DNA of 64,000 nucleotides, from positions 2,542,001 through 2,606,000 of the forward strand of contig JAPFBL010000255.1 in assembly GCA_026182355.1 (NCBI GenBank), read 5' to 3'. The notes beneath the pieces are model-generated. The model made no database searches, was not told the origin of the DNA, and saw only the letters and a program-made list of their open reading frames with translations. Shown piece by piece: positions 12,360 through 23,887 of the stretch. The stretch comes from Hermatobates lingyangjiaoensis (Eukaryota > Arthropoda > Insecta > Hemiptera > Hermatobatidae). A program made the position numbers and the translations under genes. How positions within the stretch are numbered: position 1 is the first letter of the stretch; every line of letters begins with the position of its first letter.

Positions 12360-12594
12360 ATAGTTCAATGTAGAAAAAAAACATAGAGAAATCAAAATCA
12401 CACTCTTACAGGCTCTAATTTTTGGTTTGAACCGTCTTCAGGAGAGATAAGAGAGGGAAACCAAGCGCACTGTTTCAGAGACGGTTGGAGACCCTTCTCC
12501 AACCGTCTCTGAACGGTACAGTATCTCTCCTGAAGATGGTTTAAACCGATAATTAGAGACTGTAAGTGTGTGTTTTATATATATATATATATAT
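12360..12594. repeat. Inverted PLE-type module pair with hairpin
   Basis: The left arm (minus sense) and right arm (plus sense) each carry CCTGAAGA, a GGTT-containing stretch and a GTAAG string (right arm: ATTAGAGACTGTAAGTGTGT). The centre is a perfect 16-bp stem, 12476-12491 with 12496-12511, around a 4-nt loop. It is bounded by (TA)n at 12576-12594. The first part resembles the module at 7874-8020. Confidence 0.65.
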
Positions 12595-13832
12595 AGTTTT
12601 ACTGAAGTATTAAAAATAATATATTTTGTTCTTTTAAATAACCCCAAAGCATTAAATTTACTAGCAGCAGCAATTTCCCATTAAATTTTATTTGTTGAAA
12701 ATTTTTGGTCTTAAGTTAAATATTATTCGTAAAAGCTAATATAATTTCAAGATGAATGGAAAAGCCATTTCGAGAATTACTTGACGTTATCTTTAGTGGG
12801 TGCAAGTGAGCCTGGGAGCAAGCTCACTGAACCATAACGTCTCGATACTGAACTTGACTTAGTGCCCTTTAAATTCATTGCATTACCAATTAAAACTTTA
12901 GAACCAGCTTTTCAAACAATTAATTAATCTGAAATTAGTGAATTCATTTCATTTTAGAAGTACAAAATGCAATAATAATTGGCAGTAGAAAACAAAATAG
13001 AATTATAAAAAGATGAATAATCTTAGCACGAAAGCAGTAGTTGTGAATAGTTCAAACTTTCTTTATTTTTTGTATGTATCCTTGGCCAACTGATTGATAC
13101 TTCTATCCAACTATACATGTATCCATACCTAAACATAGGCTAAATAGAACCTAATGCTCCTTTTTACCTTTATTTTAAACATCAGAAGATACTACGATAA
13201 TATAATGTTACTTCATCAGAGGTCAACAAACTTTTCTGAAATTCATTTTATAAATAAACTCACATTACTTAAAACAACTTAACTGAAAATTACTGCAAGC
13301 ATAAATATTACTTTTCCTTAATGAATATATTTCACAATTTGAATTTTACATGTACTTTTCGATGTCATTTTTGAGTGCTTTAAAACAAATAATACATTTG
13401 TAATTGTATTTATGGTACTTTGTTGAAATTATAACATTGTATAATAATTTTAGCTAACATAAACACGTAAACATTCTTAATCTATGATACTAAATTAATC
13501 TCAAATAAGAGAACTGCAGTTTATCTCAGAATAATTTCTTCAGAAATTAAAACCTTTAATTGTCCTGATAACTTCAAATGGAAGTGATGAAATTGGTAAG
13601 GGCACACTTAATTATAGATTGTTACACGTTTATTCTACTCATGCAGATTTTAGGTTCTGCGTTTTAATTATGAGTACACTTAATATTAATATTGAATTGA
13701 CGACGTTGAAAGACAGTCAGGTTTGTCCTCACCATAATGATATGATACTCTTAGCTTCTCATCACGTATAACTTCAAGACGTACAACTTCTAAATGCATG
13801 TTAGTGAATTTAAGACAAAGTGAGTGAGTTAG
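12595..13832. other. Unassigned AT-rich region
   Basis: No gene, RNA or repeat signature recognised. Confidence 0.5.
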
Positions 13833-13871
<39 letters not shown>

Positions 13872-13873
13872 TA
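13833..13873. repeat. (TA)n microsatellite
   Basis: TA tract with one interruption, abutting the palindrome at 13874. Confidence 0.9.
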
Positions 13874-13939
13874 AAGATTTCACATAAACACGTAAAACAA
13901 CAATCAATGATCAAACCACAATAAGAAATGGGAAAACAA

Positions 13940-13982
13940 GACTAAGATCTTTCAACCGTAACAAGCGGTCTTCGTCAGAGTC
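13940..13982 (-). ncRNA. Candidate type I hammerhead ribozyme (left arm, 14.0 kb)
   Basis: All conserved strands are intact on the minus strand: GACT/AGTC helix I, CTGACGA, extra A, GACCG/CGGTT helix II, GAAA, AGATCT helix III, cleavage U. Confidence 0.7.
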
Positions 13983-14020
13983 AAAAACCCAACTTTGCTG
14001 CTGCTGTCAGTTGGGTTTTT

Positions 14021-14063
14021 GACTCTGACGAAGACCGCTTCTTACGGTTGAAAGATCTTAGTC
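14021..14063 (+). ncRNA. Candidate type I hammerhead ribozyme (right arm, 14.0 kb)
   Basis: Same structure as the left arm. One loop base of helix II differs (CTTCTTA in place of CTTGTTA), which should be tolerated because it is in the loop. Confidence 0.7.
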
Positions 14064-14091
14064 TTGTTTTCCCATTTCTTATTGTGGTTTG

Positions 14092-14094
<3 letters not shown>

Positions 14095-14183
<89 letters not shown>

Positions 14184-14213
14184 TGTGTGAGTGAGAGAGT
14201 GAGTGAGAGAGAG
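14095..14213. repeat. Compound (TA)n(GT)n microsatellite
   Basis: (TA)n at 14095-14138 passes directly into (GT)n at 14139-14176, then a degenerate GT/GA stretch to about 14213. Confidence 0.95.
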
Positions 14214-15803
14214 GTGTTAATTATTGCTGTCAGAATGGAGCATTTTGATTTAGTGTCTCGGCAGCCCCTAGGACTGCAGGTAGCCTTGGCCCTTAAGAAA
14301 TCAGAATTCAACCTTTACATTAGCTCTCAGGGGTGCCTAGTGGAGCTGCAACCATTTTTAAGACATTTCAAAAGTTTAAGATACAGTCCAGTTAGATAGT
14401 TTGCTTGAGCAGTGTTGATTTACTTAAGAAAATGGTAACATTATTTCAGAATTAACCAATCACTATCAATTATTACGTATTCAATTTAAATAGGTTTTTG
14501 GACTTGAGTAATTAATGGTATTCAGTATTTTTTGCTATTTAATTGAATTAAACATAATTACATTAACTGACATGAAAATGTCAGTTTTCTTGTAAAGAAA
14601 AAATAAACCAATGATAGAAGTGAAAGTGAAGTTATTAATTGATTCAACCAGTTATTATCCTTCTATGACACAAGGAAATTAATAAATCTTACTTAATTCT
14701 ATTTGCTGGACAAGTTACGAATATAACTACATCCTGTTCCTTCAATTTTTATATCATTTCATAGAAGAAATATTATGAAACAGGTTGAATTACCAACAGT
14801 TGTTTACGCTCCAGTGGTGAGGTGCTCCCTGGAGATATGGTTGAGAAATTAAGAATAGCTTGTAGGAGAAGACACTTAACGTCAATGACGAGTGGGTGTC
14901 TGTATCTGACATTCAGCGAACAAACGGACTTCTAGGAATTAGGAGACAAACTTCGCCAGAAATAACTTCCAAAGACGTCAAAGGGCATTAAGTAAACCGC
15001 TCGACCGTCTCTATAGCTGTTCATTCTAGTTATTTCACGCAACATACTAAAAGGAAGTATACAAATTCACTTCAATGTATGAAATGACTTGCTGGTTACA
15101 CAATATATGCATGAAAACAGTTCTTAACAATTTTGTTGAGAGATTATCTCTGAACATTAACCTAAAAACACAAACACGCCTTATCATCATCAGATAATTT
15201 AATCACTTTGGAGTTACATGCAACACATTACAACTCATACTATACCTTCTCATAAACTGTCTTTTTTTTCATTTTCTTGTTTTATTACAAAACGTTTGCA
15301 AGAAAAGTTATAATATGTTTGTGTAGAATCTTTTTGAAAAACGTAACTTTCAGATAAAACCAAACCTGTTGCAATTTACTTTCATCATCTTATCATTATT
15401 CATTCATGTATATAGTCAGTATTTAAGGTTTGTTGAATATGTTGAATGCATATCTTTAGAGAGTACTTTCTCCCCCCCCCCTCCATCTCTCTGTCTATCA
15501 TCTCAAAGAAATTGTATAATTATTCCTATTTAACTCTATATGGTAATAAGTTTTAAAACTTAGACTTATTAATATATTTAACAGTTGTAAACGCAGTTAA
15601 TATATCAATGGCAAGCTAACCGCGAACTGTATCACACACAAATAACAGCTTTATGAAACTACAAATCCCAAACATTTAGACAATACAATGAAGGACTGAC
15701 GACTGACAATGAATCTCTCTGGATACCAACCAGAAAAATTCTATCCTAAAATAAAATGTCTCCAAAAGCGTTTCCTCTGTCCGACGTTCAGTATGCAATA
15801 TAA
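14214..15803. other. Unassigned region
   Basis: No supportable gene. A C-run sits near 15472-15482. The open frame across 14093-14399 is mostly microsatellite and is not a gene. Confidence 0.5.
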
Positions 15804-16378
15804 AACCTCAAAGTTAAAAAAGGTCCTGGATTTGACCTTATTACTCCATTAATTCTCAAAGAACTTCCCAAAAAAGCTATAATTTTCATTACTTATCTCT
15901 TAAATTTAGTCTTGCTTAGTACTCACGCGGGTATTTGCATGGTACCCAAACCTAATAAACCTTCCCATCCGCCTACTTCTTACAGACCCACTAGCCTGCT
16001 ACCAATACTAGGGAAAATGCTAGAAAGACTAATCCTAAAATACATTATTTCTATCCTACTCAATCAGAATATAATCCCCAACCACAAGTTGGTTTCCGGC
16101 GTCATCACAGAACCATACAGCAGTGCCATCGGGTTGTAGACGCCATTTCCTCTGCTCTAGAGAGAGGCTAATATTGTTCGGGTGCGTTCCTTGACGTTTC
16201 TCAAGCCTTTAACCGGGTATGGCACCCAAGCTTACTATGTCAACTAAAAGATATCGTACCCGCAACATATTACCTCATCCTTCGCAATACTGAAACAACT
16301 ATTTTCATCTTTGTCGATTACACAGCAATATTGTCTAGTGACTCATCCTATTCCTTCTATTCAATCCAATTTGTGTAG
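15804..16378 (+). pseudogene. Jockey-type LINE reverse transcriptase relic
   Basis: Translates, with one frameshift near 16088 and one stop near 16165, into pieces of a non-LTR reverse transcriptase. The first frame reads KKGPGFDLITPLILKELP, then MVPKPNKPSHPPTSYRPTSL and LLPILGKMLERLIL. The second frame reads HRTIQQCHRVVDAIS, GAFLDVSQAFNRVWH, and later FVDYTAILSSD. These match the KAPG(F/Y)D, SYRPISLLP, FLD..QAFD.VWH and FADDTAILSSD blocks known in arthropod Jockey-clade elements. The catalytic ADD is mutated to VDY. The polypeptide between VWH and the FADD block is much too short, and about a dozen residues before MVPKP are missing. It is a dead relic with several deletions. No 3' tail or target duplication was identified. 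Confidence 0.85.
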
Positions 16379-16607
16379 ATATCACATGTAGGCTAGATTG
16401 TTTTGCATTGCAGTATTTAATTCTTCCAATTATTCATTTAATTTACTGCCTAGTATAATAGTTTTAGTACACTCATGTTGAAGTGTTATGTTGAATAAAA
16501 ACTCAATATAAATAATCAAATATAGTAAAAGTTTAGATATCAATGTAGGCAGTTCGCCGCAGTATTAAGTCTACCATCTCTGCCTTCCTGCTAGATACTA
16601 TTAGACC

Positions 16608-16765
16608 TCATGATGAAGACGTTATGGTCGAAATATAGAAGTGAGTTATTACCTGTGTCTATCTTATTCATAATTGGTTTTATCTTCCGTCACAGTCTCC
16701 TGTTGGACTCGTTTCCGATGACGATGGTCGAATATTATAGAATTGAGTTACTTACCTGTGTACAT
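16608..16765 (+). repeat. Two tandem PLE-type CTGATGA modules
   Basis: Copy 1 near 16608-16647 contains GATGAAGACGTTATGGTCGA and AATATAGAAGTGAGTTATTA. Copy 2 near 16715-16755 contains GATGACGATGGTCGAATATT and ATAGAATTGAGTTACTTACC. Both continue into ACCTGTGT. They lie in direct orientation about 105 bp apart, unlike the usual inverted pairs. Confidence 0.55.
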
Positions 16766-17447
16766 TAGTAATTGTTTAATTTAAAGTCCGTTGGACCGTC
16801 ATTTAATTAATATTATAAATTGATACTTACGGAGTAATTAGTAAATTTTAATTATAAATTATAAATTTGAATTGATTAATTTTATTAAAAAATCAAGGAA
16901 ATATTTACAAAATATTGTTACAAATGTTTTTCAAAGGTAAATATTTCAATTAAAAGTTTTTTTAAATTTTCATTTGTATCAATTTTTTTAAATTAAACAG
17001 AAATTAGAAAATAAAGTGGTTAACATTAAGTGTTTACAAGTTAGAAGTTAGCAAGTTTAAAGAAAATTCGTGTGAAATATTTTAAGACGAGCTTTAGGAA
17101 AGTTGAGAAGAAGTTTGTACATGGAACACTTGTCAGGTGGAGAGGCAGCTTGAAGGAGAGTTGCTTGGGCCGCGTCCCAGCAACTTTTCCAATTATTTTT
17201 CTCCTCAGTTTCCCGGGAGAGATGAGACTTGGTTGAGGTTCGTTAGATCCAAATGCTGAGCTCCGTTGTCTCCTAAAGCTAAACCAATCAGCCCCAATCA
17301 TAAGGGAAGGACCATCCATGGCTTCCCGTCCCCATATGGACCTGCTTCATTACTTCTGTTTATTTACACTCTAAGACATCGTCTAAGACCTTAAAATGTG
17401 TTTTTACTTTATTCTCATCAAAAATTATTTCAGTTAATTACTTTCTT
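16766..17447. other. Unassigned region
   Basis: AT-rich, with a locally more GC-rich patch at about 17140-17340. That patch gives a 92-codon minus frame with no recognised domain. No gene is supported. Confidence 0.4.
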
Positions 17448-17636
17448 TTAAATATACATATATGTTTTGCTGAACGACCTTTGTACTGTGGTATGAATAA
17501 ATTTCATTGTCCATCTTTCGAGTTTTCTGACCTTTGTTTTAAATCTTTCCGGTACTAAAAACACTAGTTCCCCAAATGATTTATAATTTATATCTGACAT
17601 GTTTCGGTCTCCTTGACCATCTTCAGAGATAATCAT
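17448..17636 (-). pseudogene. PLE open reading frame, N-terminal fragment
   Basis: The 62-residue frame contains DRNM near residue 11, then FGELVFLVPERFKTKVRKLE. It aligns by eye with the fragment at 58562-58783 (FGKLIYLVPNSWKAEVRRWE). That shared block, followed there by FNKTCIDEGLLPKYTNI, fits the region upstream of the reverse transcriptase in PLEs. The frame begins inside the hammerhead at 17591-17631, so the ribozyme and the start of the coding region overlap. It stops near the short TA-rich ATATACATATATG stretch at 17453, and no reverse transcriptase domain follows. This copy is truncated. Assignment to PLE rests on the other copies and on the ribozyme. Confidence 0.65.
17591..17631 (-). 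ncRNA. Candidate type I hammerhead ribozyme at PLE 5' region
   Basis: Minus strand in order: TATCT (helix I), CTGAAGA, one extra T, GGTC, loop AAGGA, GACC (helix II), GAAA, CATGT, C, AGATA (helix I). ACATGT forms a two-pair helix III with a 2-nt loop. The cleavage triplet is the preferred GUC. Helix I (TATCT/AGATA) is five perfect pairs flush with the core. This is the best single hammerhead in the window. It sits over the first codons of the PLE frame, as in other PLEs where the ribozyme is in the terminal repeat. Confidence 0.78.
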
Positions 17637-18017
17637 ATTTATAAAAAAACTTATTCCTACTAACTACCACTATATTACACTATATATTTCTTAAATTAAC
17701 ACTATATTAAATTAACTTATATTTATAGTTATAATTAACTATATTTAATTAACACTATTAAATTAACACAATAATCTTCGAAAACATCCAGAAATAATTC
17801 TATCACCTAAATATACATTTTGTTTGAAGCAGTTTTAGCCACCTGTTATAATCAGGTGTACCACTAAACTTCATAAAATGTCTCTAGGTTACATTTATTG
17901 GGTCTTCAATCTTGATTCGTGTTCCTGCGTTGATCTAGAAAATAGTTTTAACGTACTGTTGAATCCTGTGGTTTGGTTGTTCATATTTGGTTTCAGTTCT
18001 ATTATTTTAAGGGTGTA

Positions 18018-18212
18018 ATATATATATATATATATAATAAATTCAAAACGAAGGAAACACACAGAAAGACACAGACATAACTCACATCGATATTTCGACC
18101 ATCGTCGTCATCTGGAAGTGTGAAGAGAGAAGAGCGAAGAGTCCCTCAGGAAGGTAGGGCGGTGACTCAAAAAAGTTTGCTGGACCGTTTCTTTTTTGTT
18201 ATATATATATAT
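18018..18212 (-). repeat. PLE-type CTGATGACG module between (TA)n tracts
   Basis: (TA)n lies at 18018-18036 and 18200-18212. Between them the minus strand carries CCAGATGACGACGATGGTCG then AAATATCGATGTGAGTTATG (18080-18120), and further on GTCTTTCTGTGTGTTTCCTT. The near-identical module at 58434-58520 shows that this is a dispersed family. Confidence 0.7.
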
Positions 18213-18480
18213 GTATCAATGATGAAACCACAATAAGGAATGGGAAAAAAGACTAAGATCTTTCAACCGTAACAAGAGGTTATACTCAGATTCAACCCAA
18301 ACCCAACAGAAACACTAGACGCAGAAACATCATGGTGAGAGATAGAGAAGAGTGGAAGGGAAGAGTGGTTAAGTATATTCAGTTGGGTTTTTGGCTCTGA
18401 AAAAAGACCACTTGATACGATTGAAAGATCTTAGTCTTTTTTAATTATTGCTTTTATTTTATTGTGGCTATAACTATTTT
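18213..18480. repeat. Degenerate family A palindrome
   Basis: The outer arm parts are recognisable: ATGATGAAACCACAATAAGG and GACTAAGATCTTTCAACCGT on the left, GATTGAAAGATCTTAGTC on the right. The centre is longer and unrelated (about 100 nt with a GAGAGATAGAGAAGAGTGGA stretch). Core strands are mutated, so I do not call a ribozyme. Confidence 0.65.
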
Positions 18481-19140
18481 ATGACTTATAATGCACATAA
18501 AATATTATCATTATCTGATATGTTAGGGTTATTGTGAAACTAAGGGCTGTAGTCAATGGATCTGCTCCATGGCTTTTACAATATGGTCCTTCATCTAAAG
18601 AGATTTTAAGTTATCCAAGTGCATCTGAGAGTTTTAGTTTAGTATTTTCAATAAATAGGTCTTTGAGACTTACTTTCCTTTATCTTATAAAAGGAATAAG
18701 GACGACACTAACTGGATTGACTTTTCTCTTTTACCCATCTATCGGCAATTTGGGAGCATTACCTCAAGAGTAGTACCATCAAGCATTCTTCTTACAATAA
18801 CAAAGTCATCTGCATATCCTTCCGAACAAAATCATTCTTTACTTAGAATACACAGAAAGCTATCTGCAACTAAGAACCACAATATGACAGAACCCTGAGA
18901 GTAACCTTTATAGTAACAATTTCAGTTCATCTTTATCAGTTTATTTATGTTTACAGTAATTATTCTTGTGTTAGATTGCTGTTATTCATTGCATAGTTCA
19001 TAGATTGAAACATCTATACTGGCTAGTTTCTGGCTTACTGGATTTGAAGATTTCTTATCAAAAGCTCCTTCAATATAGATGAAGCACACATACGGTATGA
19101 GAAACACTATTAAACTTAATAGTTCTCATTTTTAGTGTAA
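18481..19140. other. Unassigned region
   Basis: A 79-codon plus frame at 18534-18773 shows no domain I recognise. Nothing else is supported. Confidence 0.4.
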
Positions 19141-19686
19141 TACAGTAAAATCCCTCTCTAGCTTGCGGTTCAGATTTCTCTGAAAATAACCAGTGACTTG
19201 CTGGGTCAAAATATGTTCTACAGTATTATATTAAAGGCTAATAAAAGCTATTAAAAAATATTTAATAAAGACTAAAAATTAATGGAAAATATTAAAACAT
19301 AATCAATTGTAACAAGAGAATAATAATAATATCAAAAAATTGAAGTTGAAATTAATAAAAAAATAACCAAAGATGTTTCCTTTGATCTGTTTAGCTAATT
19401 CATATCGCCCAACTTTCAGTTTTCCACACCACCCACGCCCTTGTGAATCTATTCACTTCACATTAGTCTTTGTTCAGAATTATTTCTTATTTTTTTTTCT
19501 TTTTGTTTTTCATTTTTATTTATAACACAGTACAGTATTCAGTAAGGCCAGGATTCTCTCTCTATTGGAAAGGTCGTTGCTTGAGCTTTAGAAGCTTTTA
19601 TAAAGGCGCGTACATTATTCGCGGATTTTCACTTTTCGCGGGTGTCTTCGGTGTCCATTATCCGCGAAAAGTGAAGGATTACTGTA
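19141..19686. mobile_element. Non-autonomous Tigger/pogo-like DNA transposon
   Basis: The left end reads TACAGTAAAATCCCTCTC. The right end, inverted, reads TACAGTAATCCTTCAC. Both start with TA plus CAGTAA, as in pogo/Tigger elements that duplicate TA. An inner 12-bp inverted repeat (CACTTTTCGCGG at 19630-19641 with 19662-19673) lies near the right end. The TATCCGCGAAAAGTG-type subterminal sequence is typical of Tigger-like ends. No transposase frame is present in the 546 bp. The left terminal repeat has diverged (an extra A), so this is an old copy. Confidence 0.65.
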
Positions 19687-20289
19687 TTACTTTTCCATAC
19701 TTAATATTATGAAAACTGGTGGAAAGACTAATACAATTTTTTAAGTTAATTGTATTACAGGAGATGTAGCTTAAAATAAGTAACCGTTTTGTCATAATGA
19801 ACGGTCAAGGAATTTTCCCACACTTCTAATTACCCAAGAACCAAGAACTATATATCTGATATTAGCAATTGAAAATACAAACATGTAGGTTGATTACAAC
19901 ATATTCACTAGACAAGCAGCCATCATAAGTTGAAAAAATGATAAAACATATAGGTGACATTGCTTTTACAGCTTTCAGAATTAACTCATTAAAATACCTT
20001 CAAATTTGTTTATTAAAATCCACTGCAATTTATATACTTGATGCTAAACAATCAATGTTTAAATCAAAGTAAACAAAACTAGCCAATATGCTAACAGTTA
20101 TCCGAAGTGGAGTTGCAGTTTTTAAAGCTGCCATTTCGGGTTAGTAAAACCTTTTTCAGTTTTATTTTTACTACAATAACATTAAGTAGATTTATTTAAC
20201 AAATTCATTTTTCTGTAGCTTTCTGCTTAGTGTGAACAATAATATTTTCTGGAGTCATAAAGTGTACCACAACACTCATTTGACAGATT
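19687..20289. other. Unassigned region
   Basis: AT-rich, no recognised feature. Confidence 0.5.
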
Positions 20290-20600
20290 TACATTTCTTG
20301 AGGTTCCAAACTGTTTGTACAACGTTTTCCCGATGATGATCGGTGTTTGTGTATGGGTGGGTGAATCTCTAAAAGTTTGTGCAGACGCTACAGTCTACAA
20401 GCTTTGATGTAACAAATTAATATTTTACACAAAAATTGACTTCACTTTAGATGTACAGTATTCTTTGGAAGCAACTATGAATGATGAGAAAGTAACTTTT
20501 TTTTTCCAAAATATGACAATATTTCTTTTCTCCAAACTACTAACTTTAGAGTCTTGAAATGCTGGCATTATCATGGAAGCGACAAAAGCAATAACTAAAA
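20290..20600 (+). repeat. Dispersed repeat family, copy at 20.3 kb
   Basis: Shares a chain of blocks in the same order with 45262-45550: GCAGACGCTA, AAATTAATATTTTACAC, CTCCAAACTACTAACTTTAG and AGTCTTGAAATG with GGCATTAT, then ACAAAAGCAA. The similarity is discontinuous, so both copies are old. The family is not named. There is no coding capacity. Confidence 0.65.
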
Positions 20601-21681
20601 AAAAAAAGCTTAGACTTTTAAAACAGTTGTGAATATTTCACTTTTTCAATAAATGGCAATCCAGGGTTGCTGTGTTTTGTATTAATTAAATTCTGTAAGT
20701 AATATAGAAAATTTATGATTAATAGTAGTAATTATTTGTATATCAGTGTCTAGGAAAAGACACTAAATTATTTTAGATTATTAAATACTCGATAAAACAG
20801 AAGTTTTGTTGAGTATTGAGTGCCAACTGACAATTGAATATGCGAGAACAAAATCACTTTATCCATCCAATCCCATGCTTAGACTGGTGTCCCGCGAAAA
20901 GCAGTCGTGCTTCTCAGCCAAAGATAATCTGGCATTTTATTCAGGCCTTCCGATCTCGTTTCGATACTCAACTCCCTTAGTCGACAAGAAGAACTTTTAT
21001 TTCTTTATAATCTAAATCAAGTACTAGACTTGTTATTTTTAAAGGTTAAATATATATATTAGGAATAATTAATTATTTTAAAATTGAAGAAAAAGTTAAA
21101 CTACTTTCTGATCAGCTGTAAACTATCAACAATTCAGAACTATATCAATAAAATTTACGAAAATTTTTATAGAGAAAAGGAGGAACTGAAATCAAATGAT
21201 CAATTGGATCTCTAATATGCACGGTTAAAATTTTATACATTTTAACTGGCAAACTTTAAAAGATACGAATAAGGAATGTTTGGCAATATTAGCAGGAAAA
21301 CTAGAAGTAACCATTGTTCTTTTACGCAGGTAATACATTGTTTGGGGTTGTATGTGAATGTTAAGACAGAGCGTAGAAGAAGAACAGTATTCCTAAAGGG
21401 ACGAATAGAGACCAGCCTTCTCTCAATCTCATGTTAACTTTATAAAGAATCGTTTACTTTAGTTGGAAAAGATGGATCATACATAATAAGGCACAAGGGA
21501 TTGAAATCAAATAATTAAGGAAAGGCTTCGGAAGGGATAGAGAGCACAGGCGGCAGTGATTAAGAGCAGGTAACATGCCAGACTATTCCTGACAAATGGC
21601 ATTACCTGCATGTTTAAACATTATCAAAATACTTTTTTACCTATCTAGTATATTTAATATATACTAGAGTATATTATAAGT

Positions 21682-21683
<2 letters not shown>
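20601..21683. other. Unassigned region
   Basis: No gene recognised. A TA-rich stretch begins at 21651. Confidence 0.5.

Positions 21684-21716
<33 letters not shown>
21684..21716. repeat. (TA)n microsatellite hosting the mariner insertion
   Basis: The TA tract runs directly into the mariner left terminal repeat. The TA target duplication is part of this tract. Confidence 0.9.
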
Positions 21717-21718
<2 letters not shown>

Positions 21719-21746
21719 GAGGTGTGTAAATAAAGTAGTGAGACTG
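21717..21746 (+). repeat. Mariner terminal inverted repeat, left
   Basis: 30 bp, identical to the inverted right end. Confidence 0.95.
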
Positions 21747-21777
21747 ATTTTTTTTTAAATTTTCTATTCAAATATAA

Positions 21778-22453
21778 TTATAATGTGATATTGTCACCTT
21801 CAAAATAGTTCCCTTCGGAAGCCACACAGCGCTGGAGACGGTCCTTCCAATCATTGTAGCATTGCTGGAACTCGGATTCTGGAATGGCCTTCAGCTGGTC
21901 GGTTACAGCAGTTTGTATGTTTTGTAGTGTCCCGAAATGAGTTCCCTTGAGGTGATTTTTCAATCTCGGGAAGAGGAAAAAGTCACAAGGACTCAAGTCT
22001 GGTAAATAAGGAGGCTGAGGAGCAACAGGAATGTTTTTACTGGCCAAAAACTCGTTTATTGAGATGGCAGTGTGACAGGGCGCGTTGTCGTGATGCAACA
22101 CCCACTTGTCTCATCTCCAATTCATTGGTCAAAATGTGATGAACGGAGGTGTGATTCAAATTCAACTGTTCCCCGATCATTCTGACTGTCAATCGTCGAT
22201 TTGAACGCACAAGGTTCCGTACTCTGTTGACATTTTCATCGGTGTTTGCACTTGAAAGCCTTCCGCTTCGTGGTTCATCTTCAATCGACTCTCTTCCTTC
22301 TGAAAATTCCTTAAACCACCGAAAAACCTGTGCCCTTGATAAAACACGTTCTCCATAGGCCTCCTGAAGTTTTTCAAAAGTTTCGGTTGTATTATGTCCA
22401 AGTCTGAAGCAAAATTTGATTGCACACCGCTGCTCAACTTTGAGGTCACTCAT
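21778..22453 (-). pseudogene. Mariner transposase, deleted and frameshifted
   Basis: Two overlapping frames give the two ends of a mariner transposase. The N-terminal piece (22037-22453) starts MSDLKVEQRCAIKFCFRLG and contains the helix-turn-helix DNA-binding region and the EPRSGR linker, ending near NELEMRQV. The C-terminal piece (21778-22101) resumes at HHDNAPCHTA and continues to PDLSPCDFFLFPRLKNHLKG and YFEGDN. The second and third catalytic Asp are present with exactly 34 residues between them (D34D). The first Asp, in the GDETW block, lies in the deleted middle, and the junction (GACAAG/TGGGTGTTGC, about 22105) shifts the frame. A start at 22468 is also possible. It cannot encode an active transposase. 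Confidence 0.95.
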
Positions 22454-22614
22454 TTTTAAAACGCTCAAGAAAAAACCATTTCACGAAAACCAACGCTACG
22501 GACAAACAAATGACTGTGGCGAGTTCAGATTCATACTGGAGGCGCATCACACGTGCACCTGACGCTACTCAAGGCCATGCGTCTCCAGCGTTGCCAGATC
22601 GAAAGCGACGTTGC

Positions 22615-22644
22615 CAGTCTCACTACTTTATTTACACACCTCGT
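22615..22644 (-). repeat. Mariner terminal inverted repeat, right
   Basis: 30 bp, perfect complement of the left end. The TA beyond it is the target duplication. Confidence 0.95.
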
Positions 22645-23734
<1,090 letters not shown>

Positions 23735-23887
23735 CACTTAAAAGCAATCACATATAAGAAATAGAGATAGATAAACAAAAAGAGAGAGAACTAATTTTGC
23801 GAATTCTATTCTATTCAACGCTTTTTATTTTTTTAAAATATTTTACGAAATACTTTCATTCCATCTTATTTCAGATAGAGGGTAAAA

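Larger units (their letters stand above)
13874..14094. repeat. Palindromic PLE module (family A), copy at 14.0 kb
   Basis: Complete palindrome with arms from AAGATTTCACATAAACACGT to the GTTGGGTTTTTGACTCTGAC segment. The spacer is short (TTTGCTGCTGCTG). (TA)n flanks both sides. It contains two opposed hammerhead candidates. Confidence 0.88.
21717..22644 (-). mobile_element. Internally deleted mariner element with perfect ends
   Basis: A 928-bp element with 30-bp identical terminal inverted repeats. The left begins ACGAGGTGTGTAAATAAAGT and the right end is its complement at 22615-22644. TA dinucleotides flank both ends (21715-21716 and 22645-22646), the mariner target duplication. Full-length mariners are about 1.3 kb, so roughly 0.35-0.4 kb has been lost from the middle. 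The transposase runs on the minus strand. The perfect terminal repeats suggest it could still have been moved by a transposase supplied elsewhere. Confidence 0.95.

Noticed and set aside
14064..14399. 111-codon plus frame and overlapping 72-codon minus frame
   Set aside because: Both are mostly translations of the (TA)n(GT)n microsatellite and have no domain beyond it.
17041..17319. 92-codon minus frame in a more GC-rich patch
   Set aside because: No recognised domain and no connection in frame to the PLE fragment just to the right.
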